From positions 29,509,341-29,573,340 of the forward strand of contig NW_019211456.1 in NCBI RefSeq assembly GCF_002443255.2: 64,000 nt of DNA, read 5' to 3'. The notes under the pieces are model-generated. The model ran no database searches. It saw only the letters and a program-made list of their open reading frames with translations, and was not told the origin of the DNA. Within the stretch, counting starts at the first letter, position 1. The number at the start of each line of letters is the position of its first letter. This stretch comes from Varroa destructor. Its lineage: Eukaryota > Arthropoda > Arachnida > Mesostigmata > Varroidae. A program made the position numbers and the translations under genes. Positions 24,165 through 34,790 of this stretch are shown here, piece by piece.

Positions 24165-24172
24165 TATAAAAG
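24165..24172 (+). promoter_or_regulatory. candidate TATA-box core promoter
   Basis: TATAAAAG is followed immediately by a GC-rich block (GCGGCGGCG), the flank typical of strong TATA promoters. Start sites would be expected near 24194-24199, where CCAAGTTAGG offers a weak initiator. A GGACG at 24225-24229 resembles a downstream promoter element. The first ATG downstream is at 24234. The assignment rests on sequence consensus only. Confidence 0.35.
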
Positions 24173-24233
24173 GCGGCGGCGTCTGCGGCCGCCAAGTTAG
24201 GGAGAGAAGTGGACAAGCGGAAAAGGACGCATC

Positions 24234-24323
24234 ATGGATCGAGATGGAGACAGGGCTTTGGGTGTCGCCTCATGTCGCTCAGTCGACCGGCTGTTAGGGT
24301 TAGGCGGCGGGTCATCTCGATAG
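24234..24323 (+). CDS. short open frame downstream of the TATA box
   Basis: 29 codons and TAG, starting MDRDGDRALGVASCRS. It is the first ATG after the candidate promoter, about 35-40 nt from the expected start site. It could be an upstream ORF, the start of a spliced coding region, or chance. No family is recognised. Confidence 0.13.
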   Translation: MDRDGDRALGVASCRSVDRLLGLGGGSSR

Positions 24324-24329
24324 AGATAA

Positions 24330-25604
24330 CTCGATTACGCGCGTGATGGTGATAGTTGTTGTGCTGCTGCTGTGGGCTCATACGCCTCAGAGAAAGCTAC
24401 CGCACATCCAACGTCTGCAAGCTGGCCTCTTCAATGGAACAGGCAGACGAGGAAGAACGAGGGTGATCAATCGAGAAAGACAAGCAAGACCGAAAAGAAT
24501 TCAGCAAGCGACCGATCATAGGGGCGGGTTAACGGCGATTGTCGACTGTCAACACCCTCCTTAGACCAATGTACGGTAAAAGCAACGACGAAGCAAGGCA
24601 GCGAATGTCGCTGTTTCCGTTGCTACTGGCCACGTAAGCTGCCGCGGCCGAAAACGAATTAGTCCTCACACGTACTAGCAGATTAAATGCTTGGCAAAAC
24701 AGAAGCATTGATTTTTTTGCGCTTCGTTAAGGAACAGCTTGCACGCCGTTGTGAGCGAGTCAGCCTATTCATGCGGTATACTCCCACGAACAAAACGAAG
24801 TGAACCCTTAATAAGGAAGCAGGAGCGAGCCTTCAATAAGAGGAACCCTAGTGGTGGTGGACGATCTAAGCTGTGTCTCGGCGAGGGCAAATGGCAAAGA
24901 AAGGGGCATCGAAGGAAACGACCCACCGACGAACAGTCAAGCAGGCAGCCAGCCAGCTAGAAAAGAATGTATGTACGAAAAATTTCCAGAAAGAAGACCA
25001 GAGCTGGAAGGAAGGAAAGGCTGAGACGGAACGGGGAGGACGGCCGAGTGAACGGACCACCGCAATCCCACCATTGGATCACCCAAACAACTTGAAAAGG
25101 GGCGAAGACGACCATGAAATAGGAGAGGAAGGAAAGCAAAATCGTTTCACCCATCAACGCGTGAACGAAGGAAGTATGTGTGTCACAAAGACGAGGAAGA
25201 TTCAAAGCGAAAGAGAGAGGGGGCTGGAGGGAAGGGGTGGGGCTGACAAGAAGTGGAATAAAGGAAATAGGTGGAGGGGAGACAGAAAGAAGTCGTAGAG
25301 CCCATGAAGCAATAAGGAGTGCTCAAGTGTATAACCGTGAACAAGAGAAGGTCAAAAAGCAACGACGGCTCAATTGCACGAAACGGAAGGCGCCAAGCCA
25401 GGGCTGTGCATGTCTGTACGCGCGTACAATGTGGTTGTATTACATTGAGTCGCCCAGCCAGTCCCTTGACCCATCCGTGCTTCTACCCCCGACATCTCCT
25501 TTCTCCTCCGGTACCATTCTGACCTCTTCCCTAACCCCCAAACCTAGCGAGCAGCCATAATCCGCCGCCGCACGGATCCGGATGTAAAGCCATACATTCA
25601 TCGA
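24330..25604. other. purine-rich non-genic stretch
   Basis: From about 24.8 to 25.3 kb the plus strand is heavily purine-biased, giving a Lys/Arg/Glu/Gly-rich 141-codon frame (24873-25298). The bias itself removes stops in that direction, so I do not call a gene. Confidence 0.5.
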
Positions 25605-25624
25605 GGCATGCATGCATGCATGCA
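25605..25624. repeat. (GCAT)n tetranucleotide repeat
   Basis: About five tandem GCAT units. Each pair of units is self-complementary. Confidence 0.9.
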
Positions 25625-25893
25625 GCTCTGAACGGCTGATGTTGCGAAAGAGGCTGCCGGCTGCTGATTGGTCGATTGGCCAGTCGACGAGGTTAGGTTA
25701 GGCCAGGCTAAGAGGAGAAAGAAAAGCAAAGTACGAACGAGGTAGCAGAACGAGTCTAGCTAGCTGGTGAAGCTGCATCGGTTTGGCAAAAAGGTCAACG
25801 ACATGATGCTTTCTGAGGAAAAAGCGAACACTTCGATGGGCCCGCTGGCTTTATAAGACAGTCAACATGGCTGATGGCGTGTTAGGCTAAGCA

Positions 25894-25896
<3 letters not shown>

Positions 25897-25945
<49 letters not shown>
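25897..25945. repeat. (AT)24 microsatellite
   Basis: 49 nt of uninterrupted AT, the longest such tract in the window. It creates artefactual Tyr-Ile repeat frames. Confidence 0.97.
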
Positions 25946-25948
<3 letters not shown>

Positions 25949-26160
25949 ATTCTGAAAGGCAAGAGGCTTAAGAACGCAAGCGACACACGGCGTAGCCTGG
26001 AGAAGAAGGCATCTAAGGTCAGAAGTATACAACGAACACAAGAGGCGTGGCTTATCGTTAACTTCACCTTTTCGTCCTCCTTTTTCCGTGATGCATATAC
26101 CGACCAGCCCATGCAACGAAAGCGGCATCTGCTGTGTAGTCATACTACTCAACAATACAG

Positions 26161-26250
26161 TGTTTTAAGAAACTTCAAACTGAACGAATCTGCCAAAACG
26201 AAGTACAACCAAAAGCAGGTGCTAGTGGTCGTGATAGCGATGAGGACTAG
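26161..26250 (+). CDS. candidate terminal exon with acidic C-terminus
   Basis: It follows an acceptor-like ACTACTCAACAATACAG ending at 26160. The frame opens CFKKLQTERICQNEV and closes GASGRDSDED then TAG (29 codons). An acidic Ser/Asp-rich tail directly before the stop is common in real proteins. AATAAA hexamers at 26670 and 26690 could serve as its poly(A) signal. No upstream exon was identified and the protein is not recognised. A different overlapping plus-strand frame (26111-26341) is also open. Confidence 0.2.
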   Translation, partial: CFKKLQTERICQNEVQPKAGASGRDSDED

Positions 26251-26428
26251 TCAAAAACGAAAGACCTTTGATTTCCTCGTAAAAAAAATAGAAGATAAGT
26301 TGAAGTCACTGTACTCCACATACGAACATGGCAGCGACTGAGGACAGCGTGGCTCGTCCTTTCAGCTACCATTATACGCTTCGAAATAGAACAGTACCTA
26401 AACTTCAATGACGAAACTAAGACCTTAC

Positions 26429-26501
26429 CTGCATATAACTAACCGCTAAATTATAGAGCAGTCGAAACTCAGGTTGTTGGTTACACCTATACAGGTGCAC
26501 G
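26429..26501 (-). CDS. candidate internal exon, TPR-helix-like
   Basis: 73 nt on the minus strand, with a strong donor (ATGCAG then GTAAGG, 26423-26428) and an acceptor-like ATAATATTACAG before it. After one base completing a previous codon, a single frame is open for 24 codons and contains NQQPEFRLLYNLAVSYMQ. LYNLAVSY fits helix A of a tetratricopeptide repeat (L-x-x-L-[GA]-x-x-Y). The matching helix B should begin the next exon. The nearest plausible acceptor downstream, near 26340, gives no TPR-like sequence, so the family call is weak. Confidence 0.25.
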
Positions 26502-26669
26502 CTGTAATATTATGCATGGAGCTTGTTTGCTGTTACTACATACTCGTGTATTAACGTGATCAGTAGAAATGCAGCCACTGACTGACCAGCATTACAAATG
26601 AAGGTAAATGAGTTTGACTAATTTCAAACGTTGTAGTAAGCCATGGTCGTATAGAAAGGCATACAAACA

Positions 26670-26728
26670 AATAAACTCGTACTTTAAATAATAAACAGTG
26701 AAGCGCAACCTCACACTCGGTGTTTATT
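26670..26728. terminator. poly(A)-signal cluster on both strands
   Basis: AATAAA at 26670-26675 and 26690-26695 on the plus strand, and at 26723-26728 on the minus strand. The arrangement suits the ends of two convergent transcripts, but the hexamers are short and the region is AT-rich, so chance is likely. Confidence 0.25.
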
Positions 26729-26729
26729 T

Positions 26730-28411
26730 ACTACCTTGCTGTTATCATATTGTCTAAACTTTAGGTAAAACGGTAAGCGATAGTTGATTGGGCAAGGCAA
26801 GGAGCTCTTCGGCTGAGGTCTTGAGCACTTCATACTCTTGTGGAGATGGTCCGCGCAGTGTTGCTTCCAGCCTACTGTTTTCTGTCCAAAGGCGCTAACA
26901 GAGTTTGATTCTATAATCAAGCGTGCATTTTCGAATATTCCCCGGTGCAGCAAAAATGACGTCGACAGCAGTGCGTCCCCTTAACACAGGCGTCCTAACC
27001 TACGTTAGCTCTGGCCTTCCAGCTTCCGAGAGAAAAAAGGCTATAGCGAAACCTTGTTTCGATTTTTTCTTGTCCTAGCGTGCAGAAAACGACTGAGCGG
27101 TATTATACTGCGATAGACTGATGTTTTTCTGTACTTATGCCACATCAAAGCCGTCTAAACGTTATCTGAGTGCCTCGGCCATGAAACGAAGGTAGTAAAA
27201 AATTATCAGTCCGTTGAGCCGTTGTATTGTAGACTGATATGGTTACCACCGTCTCGCACTGTCTACAATATCATGTATATTTGTCAGCAGTCAGAGTACA
27301 AATGAACGGGTTGTATGTATGCTTTTTAAGTTTGTATTTGATGCAGCCTGTAATTTGTTTCGTTGTAGCTTTCTTAGTGCTGCCTTGTCGTTAGTATTAC
27401 TAGTGTTTTACGGATTATATATTATTGTTTTTTATCGTTCTACTTGTTATTGCTATCACCACGAGTGCAACCAACATGCGTTCATATTTCTGATCTTCTT
27501 CTTGTCCATTTGATACTTCGGAGCTTATTACTGTTTTTAAGTCAAGGGTCAGTCGTTATATATTTCATCTGACTTACAGCCTTTACAATAATGTGGACTC
27601 TCTGTCGTCCTGTCGTACGTGATCCTGCAAAATGGTGGTGTCCCATAATATCTGACTTTGTTGTAGTATCTAGAGTAGCCTTTTGTCCAATTGTTGCCCG
27701 CGAGGAAACGCCAGAATGGACGAATAGTAATACTAATAAATATAGAAGCAAGTAAGTGGAGCTAGTAGGGGTTTGTACACTCTCAAAAAGCTATAATACG
27801 CATCTCCATTTCTGCGTTTCATTTGCTTTAACAGATGCGTACGAAAGAAAGATCCATAGGCAGAATTCTAAACGACAAAAGAAAAACCCAAAGAAAATCA
27901 ATTTTCACCAATTGTCGTGGGCAAAGACCTAAAACTCAGAATATCACGGCTCCGGCAGCCTTCGCCGCTGCCGCTGTTCTAATTCAACGAAAATATCCCT
28001 TTCTGAGCGCACCCAATATCCACCTACACTCTAGTAGCTATCGGCACGCATACGCTCTGTGCGTCCTCCGCCCCCGGCCCCTCTGGACAACCATACACAC
28101 AGACAGACCCGTGCCACAGACGCTCACCCGCACACAAATAGAGATAGAAAGGGTCTCACAAGCTCGTTCGCACAGACACTCATGCACGAGTCCAAACTCA
28201 TCTTCGTCCTCGTCGTCGTTTTCGTAGTGGTACACAGATGGTTGGCTTCCACCGAAAATTGCAGCGAACGGAGTCAGTGGCTGCCCTTTCCCTCTACATA
28301 GCCGCCGCTCCTTCTTCTTGGTGTCCCTCTTTTCTATACCCCAACATCAAAAGAACTCCACCAACCACCCCCGGTATTCACTACTAGCCACCGCTGGCTC
28401 ACTCGCACGAC

Positions 28412-28416
<5 letters not shown>
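26730..28416. other. non-genic stretch
   Basis: AT-leaning to 27.8 kb with nothing visible. 28.0-28.4 kb is rich in CA and TCG-type short repeats on the plus strand. Confidence 0.5.

Positions 28417-28446
<30 letters not shown>
28417..28446. repeat. (AT)15 microsatellite
   Basis: 30 nt of uninterrupted AT. Confidence 0.97.
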
Positions 28447-28450
<4 letters not shown>

Positions 28451-30402
28451 AAACAGACAGGGCCGCGCCACTTACAGACATCGCACACCAACGACACATA
28501 GCCCACGGAAGGGTCACACGTTCTGTCCATAGACATACATACATACACAACCATTCCGTACTCCGAAAACCTCACGCACATCCAAGCGCGCTCATATCCC
28601 CTCCTTTCCTTCCAGTATAACCTCTAGTTGCTATTACAGAGAGAAGACGAGCGTACGCACAGCAAAGATGGTCGTCCCGCTGCTAACATGGAAATTATAC
28701 GCACCGATTTCGGTCGCGGCCCCGGGCGGGATCTCAGAGCAGACAGGCAACCACACTCGCCATACGAACAGGAATCCAGGCGACCAGTGCGCGCTAGCTT
28801 CCCACAATCTGCTTTTGGCATCGTTATCGCCGCCGCTACCGCTACGCAGATTAAATCATTAGCGCCGTCTGTCTCCTTTCTACGCCCGAGCGTTAGCGGT
28901 GAACATATCGGCGTCACATGAGGGCCCTCTTCAGCTGCTACTGCTACTATATGAGTTCTTGCTGATGCTGTTGTTCTCATTAGAGAAGAGGGAAGGTTTA
29001 TGCGGCTGAGTGTCGCGACTGCGGTGAACAAGCGAATCACCCTGGTCCTGCTGGCTATCTGATGTTTTGCCATGAAAGTAGAAACAAATTCACAGACGCT
29101 TGTTTGTTGGAAAATGAAGAGACCGGAGGCGACAATGGGAGAAGCGTTGCAGGCAGCGACTGAAACTGGTGGCATTTTAATGGTCGATATTACATGTGAC
29201 CCCCACCGCGGTGGCTGCCTATTATTATTATATACATGTGATCGACCGTATTTCGATCCACGGTAACTTTGCGTCTTATGGTGGTACATAATCGCCTGGC
29301 GAAAGGGCAGCAGCTAAGTACTGGGCTTGCAAACTGGCAAAACACTAAGATTGTTTATGTAATGATCAGTCCGTTGGATAGGTGGATTGTTATGTGACTA
29401 GTTCTGACCACAAACAGGCGTTACATAAGGAGTACAAACACTTGCACACATACACGCATGCATCTGTGCCTGCATTAGACAAGCATATTCGAGACACGGC
29501 CCTGGCGAAGATGCTCCTGACACTTTGAGATTAAATATCGAGACGCCTTAAAAGAGGGAGCAAAAACTTGTACCTGTTTTTTTTTCTCTACAGTGCGTCG
29601 CAGGGTACCACAAATACTTTTTCATTTCGTTGTTGATAGGAAAAGCTTTTCTTTTCAACGCCGGTCGCAGCCTAGAGTTGTACCTGTAATCGCTATGCTA
29701 AATAATAGCGCCTAGCGACGTCCTAAACTACCTGATATCTTCTCTGCTATTCTTCAGGCAATACCATTGAAACGATTAAAGTAGCGGCGGCAGTACAGGG
29801 TACTGCGATCCGCGAAACACTCGATCGTTCCCGATAAACGAGCTTTTCTACAAACGAGAGAGTCAATGAAACCAGTAACCGTTTCTGTGGCGGTAGCAGA
29901 AAAAACGCTCTTGTGGAGGGACAAGTCGCTGCTCACTACTGACCACTTTCCTGTCCCCTTTCCTGCTTTTGCTCTCACCCTTCTCTTTTCTCCCTTACGA
30001 TGATAACGGCGATGAGGAGTGTTTCCGCGCAGCCAGACGCTCGGCCGTCCTGCAGTACACGCAGGCCAAAGAAGGCTATTAGTCGGTGCTTTTCTTAGTC
30101 TTCTCATGATCTTGGACAAACTCCTTTTCCTTCGTTCTCTATCTCGTCGTAGTAATAATAAGAAAAAGCTTCTCCTGCTACTGTTCTCTATCTGCAGCTT
30201 AGCTTCTTCTGTTGCCACGGCTAGTGCTTCCTAGCTCTGAACTACCATCACTGCCATGCCACCGTTAATAGCGGACGGTCACTCTGGTGGCTGCGGCGAC
30301 AGCGGCCTTCTACTCGCTGCATCTTCCTTGTCTCCTTTTCTGCGTTTGCTGCACTGCTGATTCCCTCGGCAGCAACCGTCTCATCCAGTCCTGTCTTGCT
30401 TA

Positions 30403-30422
30403 GCCTGCCTGCCTGCCTGCCT
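30403..30422. repeat. (GCCT)n tetranucleotide repeat
   Basis: Five tandem GCCT units. It is the reverse-complement type of the GGCA repeat near 1 kb. Confidence 0.9.
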
Positions 30423-33400
30423 TTCTTCCTTTACCGTGCGCCTTATGCTTGCTGCAACGTCTCCTTCCCTTTTGCAGTGTTTCGCTGTTGCTACTGCCAT
30501 TGGATGCTCGGTGAGCACAAAACTCTGCTAGCCATCCTCTGGCAGTAGTAGCAGGAGCAGATTTGCCAGCAGCTATCGCGAATCTCTCAAGCGAATTCAT
30601 CCCGTATCCCAGCCTGACCCACAGCATATCCCATTCCCCGCGTCGTTTCCCTTGGGAGCCAGTCGCTCGATTGCTCGCTCGTTCGTTGCCGGACGAACCG
30701 AGTGGCGGCAAAAAAAGAAACTGTTGGTAGGGTTGCCGCTGTTCGTGGCAGTGTTAGTTGTGGACGCCAAAATGGGGCTGAAAACAAAGAGCGCCCCAAA
30801 AAGCAACGAAAAAGAGAACAACGAAGAAGAAGACAGCAGCGACTGCAACAACAACTACAACCGGGAAAAAGGATGCCAGAAAAAGACTAGGCAGCAGGCG
30901 TCATTGCTACTGCTGCAACTACCTCCGTTCCCACTGCCACAGTTCCCGCTGCGGAGACGAAGCTTAGTGCAGCCGAGGCGAGTAACTGGGAACAACTCGG
31001 AAAGCAGAAGAGCATGGAGAAAGCAGCTGAGCATGAACGGGGTATGTTTGGGGAAAAAGACAAACGACAAAGGAGACGGAGAAAAGGGGAGAAAAACGGC
31101 GAAGACGAGGAGGTAATGTCAGGCAGACGGTCGACCGGGAAGAGGCAAGGCACGAGAAGTCGGTTAAGGACAGAGCAACGCAGCCAGTTCAAACTCAGGG
31201 TGGCAAGGACCTGCAGACAAGGCCAGCAGCGCGGGTTGTACTCGCGCTGCTGCGATTGAAAGACAAGAAGGCGGGAATTCGAATAACAAATAAAGACTTC
31301 GCTAAAGAGAGCGAACGGCCAAACAGCAAGGGATGACGCTAAGCCGTAAGGCTGGAGAAGGTGGGCGCGGCGCTCCGTGAAGGCTTCGATAGAAGGACAA
31401 GGAAACGAACTGAACGACGATAAGGTGAGTTGCCACGACGGCAGCGCCGCCAGGAAAGAACGGGGGTTCGATGAGGTAGCCGCGCGAGGGGTGAGGTGGT
31501 AAAGCAAAGAGAGATGAAGAGCGTCTAGGGAAACGGGTCGAACGAAAAAAGGGAGCAAATGGGGCAAACGGAGTTGGGATCAAAAGGGGTATTGAATGAG
31601 AGGAGAACAGTTCACATGTAAATCTCAAGTTGCCAGCCAACACCGAATTGGAAGTCGGTGTAGCAGCATAGGCCCAGAGGGGAAACTGAAGCTGGGACGT
31701 AGGAGGTTTCCTCAGGGAATGAAGCCAAGTTGGGTGGAACGGGAGCGAGCGCCAAAGGAATATGGCCAATCATTTGCAATAATGATAAAGCATTGACGAG
31801 GCAACAATACACGTATGTCTTATACTCATACGACATTATAATGGCATATCCAAGCTTTTTGTAACAGGTGAAAAATGTGTAAGTGTTTGTTTGAGCGAAG
31901 TATCGAATCTTAGATTGCTTCGGGATATGGATCAGCCGTAAAGATAGACAAAGGGCTGCATATTGGAGATGAAATGAATACTTTTCCAAAGTGCAACTTA
32001 TACGGTATATGCCTCAGGTGGTCGGGCATACTGAACTAGGAAAATGTTTGAAAATTACAAATCGGGAAAAATATAAACGAATTATGCCGTCTACAATCAG
32101 TTACTACTTTTGACCGAGGCCTTCATTTATGTTCTTTTAATTTGTTGTGATCATGCAATTCGTAATATAACAGTTCAGTATTCAATGAGCCGAGAACGTA
32201 TTTGTTTTCAATCAAGTTAGGTGTCCATACGTTAATTGCGTCGCTTTCTGTATAGTGAAAAATTTAAATAGGATAGACGAAAGCTATACATAAATGTTTT
32301 TTGCTGAATTTGCATTAACTGTTGTAATTGTTCCATTTCCATTTGTGACGACACGTTTGTGATTCTGTGCAGCTTCCTGATTGCAAGTTACTGCTTTTCG
32401 AGGTTTTCCTTATAGCAGTACGGAGTTATCTCGGGAGAGTTTTCTGCGCTACTACTCTGCCGATCTGTTAGTCCTCTCACAGCCCTTGGCTTTTCATTAT
32501 TTCTCTGCCTATCCTGTAATAACTATTAGAGTGGGCATTATGTTTGAAGCTACGGCAGAGACAGCAAGAGCGACGGTGAGTCCTGGGAAGCGCTAACGGA
32601 AAATGGGTGTTCCCACATATAGGGGTTAGTGAGGAGGTGGCGGCGCGCGGCGCCTGTGGTATCTATCCAGGTTGCGTTAAATGAAGCACTATAAGCCGCT
32701 GGAGCGTAACATACTGGATATAGATATCTGCAAATGACTGCGTATCTGAGGAATCTTATTCGTAAGATTCGTTTCAATCTTCGCATCCGTATCCATAATT
32801 TTATTTGTATTCAAGAGCGGAGCCAAGGCAAAAGAAACGGCGCCAATAATCCTACAGCCGCCATTACTGCAATCTGGCTCGCGTTGGTAACTCTGCTGCT
32901 GACTTTCCTCATGTCCTGGCCACCTACCCTGGGCGGCTACTTAAAGCCGTCCCATACCTCCTGACAACTCGTAGTGCTTACCTACAGATGCTTTTCTCCG
33001 GCTGCTGCTGGCGTTGGCAGCCATGTAATGCCAGATTCACGGCGCCGACGGGGTCGAAGCGATCTTGGGGGCTGGAATTAATTGGGTAACTTCGCTGCCT
33101 CTAGCTTAAAGCGGCAGTGGTGATAGGACCACATGGAACTAGTAGAGCAAACTCAGTCAAAGAGTATGAGAGAACAGAGTGAACGAACGAAAACTGCACC
33201 CAGCCTTACTCTTTAGAAGCCTGTCCTTCTTGGCCCCTGGTCCCCCTCTAGCACTGCCAGCACCATATCTACCGTTACCTGTCAGGCGGACACCAACAGC
33301 AGGAGGAGGTTCTCTTTGCCTGTGGCAAGAAGCAGAAGCCTCAGCAACACCCCAACAACCCCCAATTTTGACCGGCTTCTCTAGCCATCCCTCAAAGGAG

Positions 33401-33731
33401 TACAGCGATTTCTGCTGCCGCCCCCTGCCTTCTTTCTGTGCCGTGTTCGCTTGAATCGCAGAAGAGGAACTGGTGGAAGACGGTCTACAGAAAGGTAGGA
33501 ACGGGCTGGAGTACGGGGCTTGTGTAAGGGCAAAAGAGCGTTGTCAGACTGGCAATGCAGACGGAATAGCAGCTTTGTATTGAACGAACGACGAGGGTGA
33601 GACGAACGACGAGTTGCCTGGGGGCGCCGGATATAACAGAGACGAACAGTCGACGGCTCGCGGCTTGCCTCCACCATCACGAAAAGTTGCCGCCATGGCG
33701 GCAGCAGCAATGCCAGTGGTATAACGGGCGT

Positions 33732-33744
33732 GGGGGGGGGGGGG
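33732..33744. repeat. G13 homopolymer
   Basis: Thirteen G residues followed by an imperfect CA-rich tract to about 33785. Confidence 0.95.
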
Positions 33745-34775
33745 AACTGATACACACGCACCCACACACATACCCACAGACAGAACGAAACAGGCAGCCA
33801 CAAGCACAGGGAACCGATGAAAGAAGCCCGGTGGCCAGTGAGGCAAAGGGGACGACAGAAAAGGCCGCCAGACGTATTGTTTGCACTTTAACTCAACTGC
33901 CCTTCACCAGCTGTGCCCATTAGCCGCATTGCAGAAGCGATTTCCACCACTCAAGGAAAGAGTAGAGAATGAAGACCGCCGGCATGCGCGGTGACTTCTA
34001 TACGACGGTGCGGCTGGTAAAAAGAAAATGGAGACAGCAGAAACGTTTTGGGGGTAGGAGTTCCAAGTAAGCTAACGATAGGATAAAAAAGCCACGGCAT
34101 CAAACAGAGAAGGCACCGCATTCAGGCTGCGCACAAACGGTGCATCGCGAGAAAACACAACATGACACGGAGTTCTGCACCAATTTACATACGAACTCGC
34201 GTACGTACAAGTCCGCATTATAGACGTTGTTACGACAAGTGTTACTAAACTGAAGAAACTTGGTAATGAAAAGTTAGCGCGAAATCTTAGTAACGATATC
34301 AAATTGACTGTGCTCGCTGTAATGGTTAACCTCCTGTTGTAGAGGTTGGAAACTTCGCGCAATACATTTATCAGATTAAATATGAAATCATAAAGGGAAA
34401 CAAAGTGCTCCTACCTCTTTTAGAAAGCGAAAGGCGAGAATGATTTTTTTTTTCTCACTCACACATGGTTCATCATTTTTTATAGTTGTCGCATCATTGG
34501 TGAACAGGCTGTCCGTGTTTTTCCGCGCCCAGCTCAGTGTTCCGATGAGTTACTCAGTGGCGAATTTGTTGTCACTATATATATTTCCTAGTTTATTAAG
34601 TACATGACATTTTTATCATCTGAAGTAGATCAAACATCTTTACTGGCACAAGCTTGCACAGCCGCACAGCGGTACGAGTCGGTCGTGCGTTATTAGAGAC
34701 ACAATATTAGAAATTTATACGCTAGAGCACTTGTGTTTAGATCTCGTAAGCGGCGTCCAACAGCAGAGTATCATG

Positions 34776-34790
34776 TATATATATATATAT
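34776..34790. repeat. short (TA)n tract
   Basis: 15 nt of uninterrupted TA. Confidence 0.9.

Larger units (their letters stand above)
28447..34775. other. GC-balanced stretch with long unrecognised open frames
   Basis: Minus-strand frames occur at 28624-29289 (221 codons, true ATG start), 29754-30218 (154 codons, no ATG at the given start) and 30887-31567 (226 codons). None contains a domain I recognise. 30.7-31.1 kb and 31.3-31.6 kb are purine-rich on the plus strand, which lowers stop density on the other strand. 31.8-32.4 kb is AT-rich and empty. I support no gene. Confidence 0.4.

Noticed and set aside
24873..25298. 141-codon Lys/Glu/Arg-rich plus-strand frame
   Set aside because: The DNA is strongly purine-biased, which removes stop codons on that strand, and there is no domain or splice support.
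25690..25703. GGTTAGGTTAGG, like the arthropod telomere unit
   Set aside because: Only two units, interstitial and not a tandem array.
25882..26155. Minus-strand frames with long Tyr-Ile repeats
   Set aside because: They are read-through of the (AT)24 microsatellite. The same applies to frames over 28417-28446.
31403..31432. AAG-GTGAGT donor on the plus strand
   Set aside because: The preceding frame is purine-rich and has no acceptor with a pyrimidine tract within reach.
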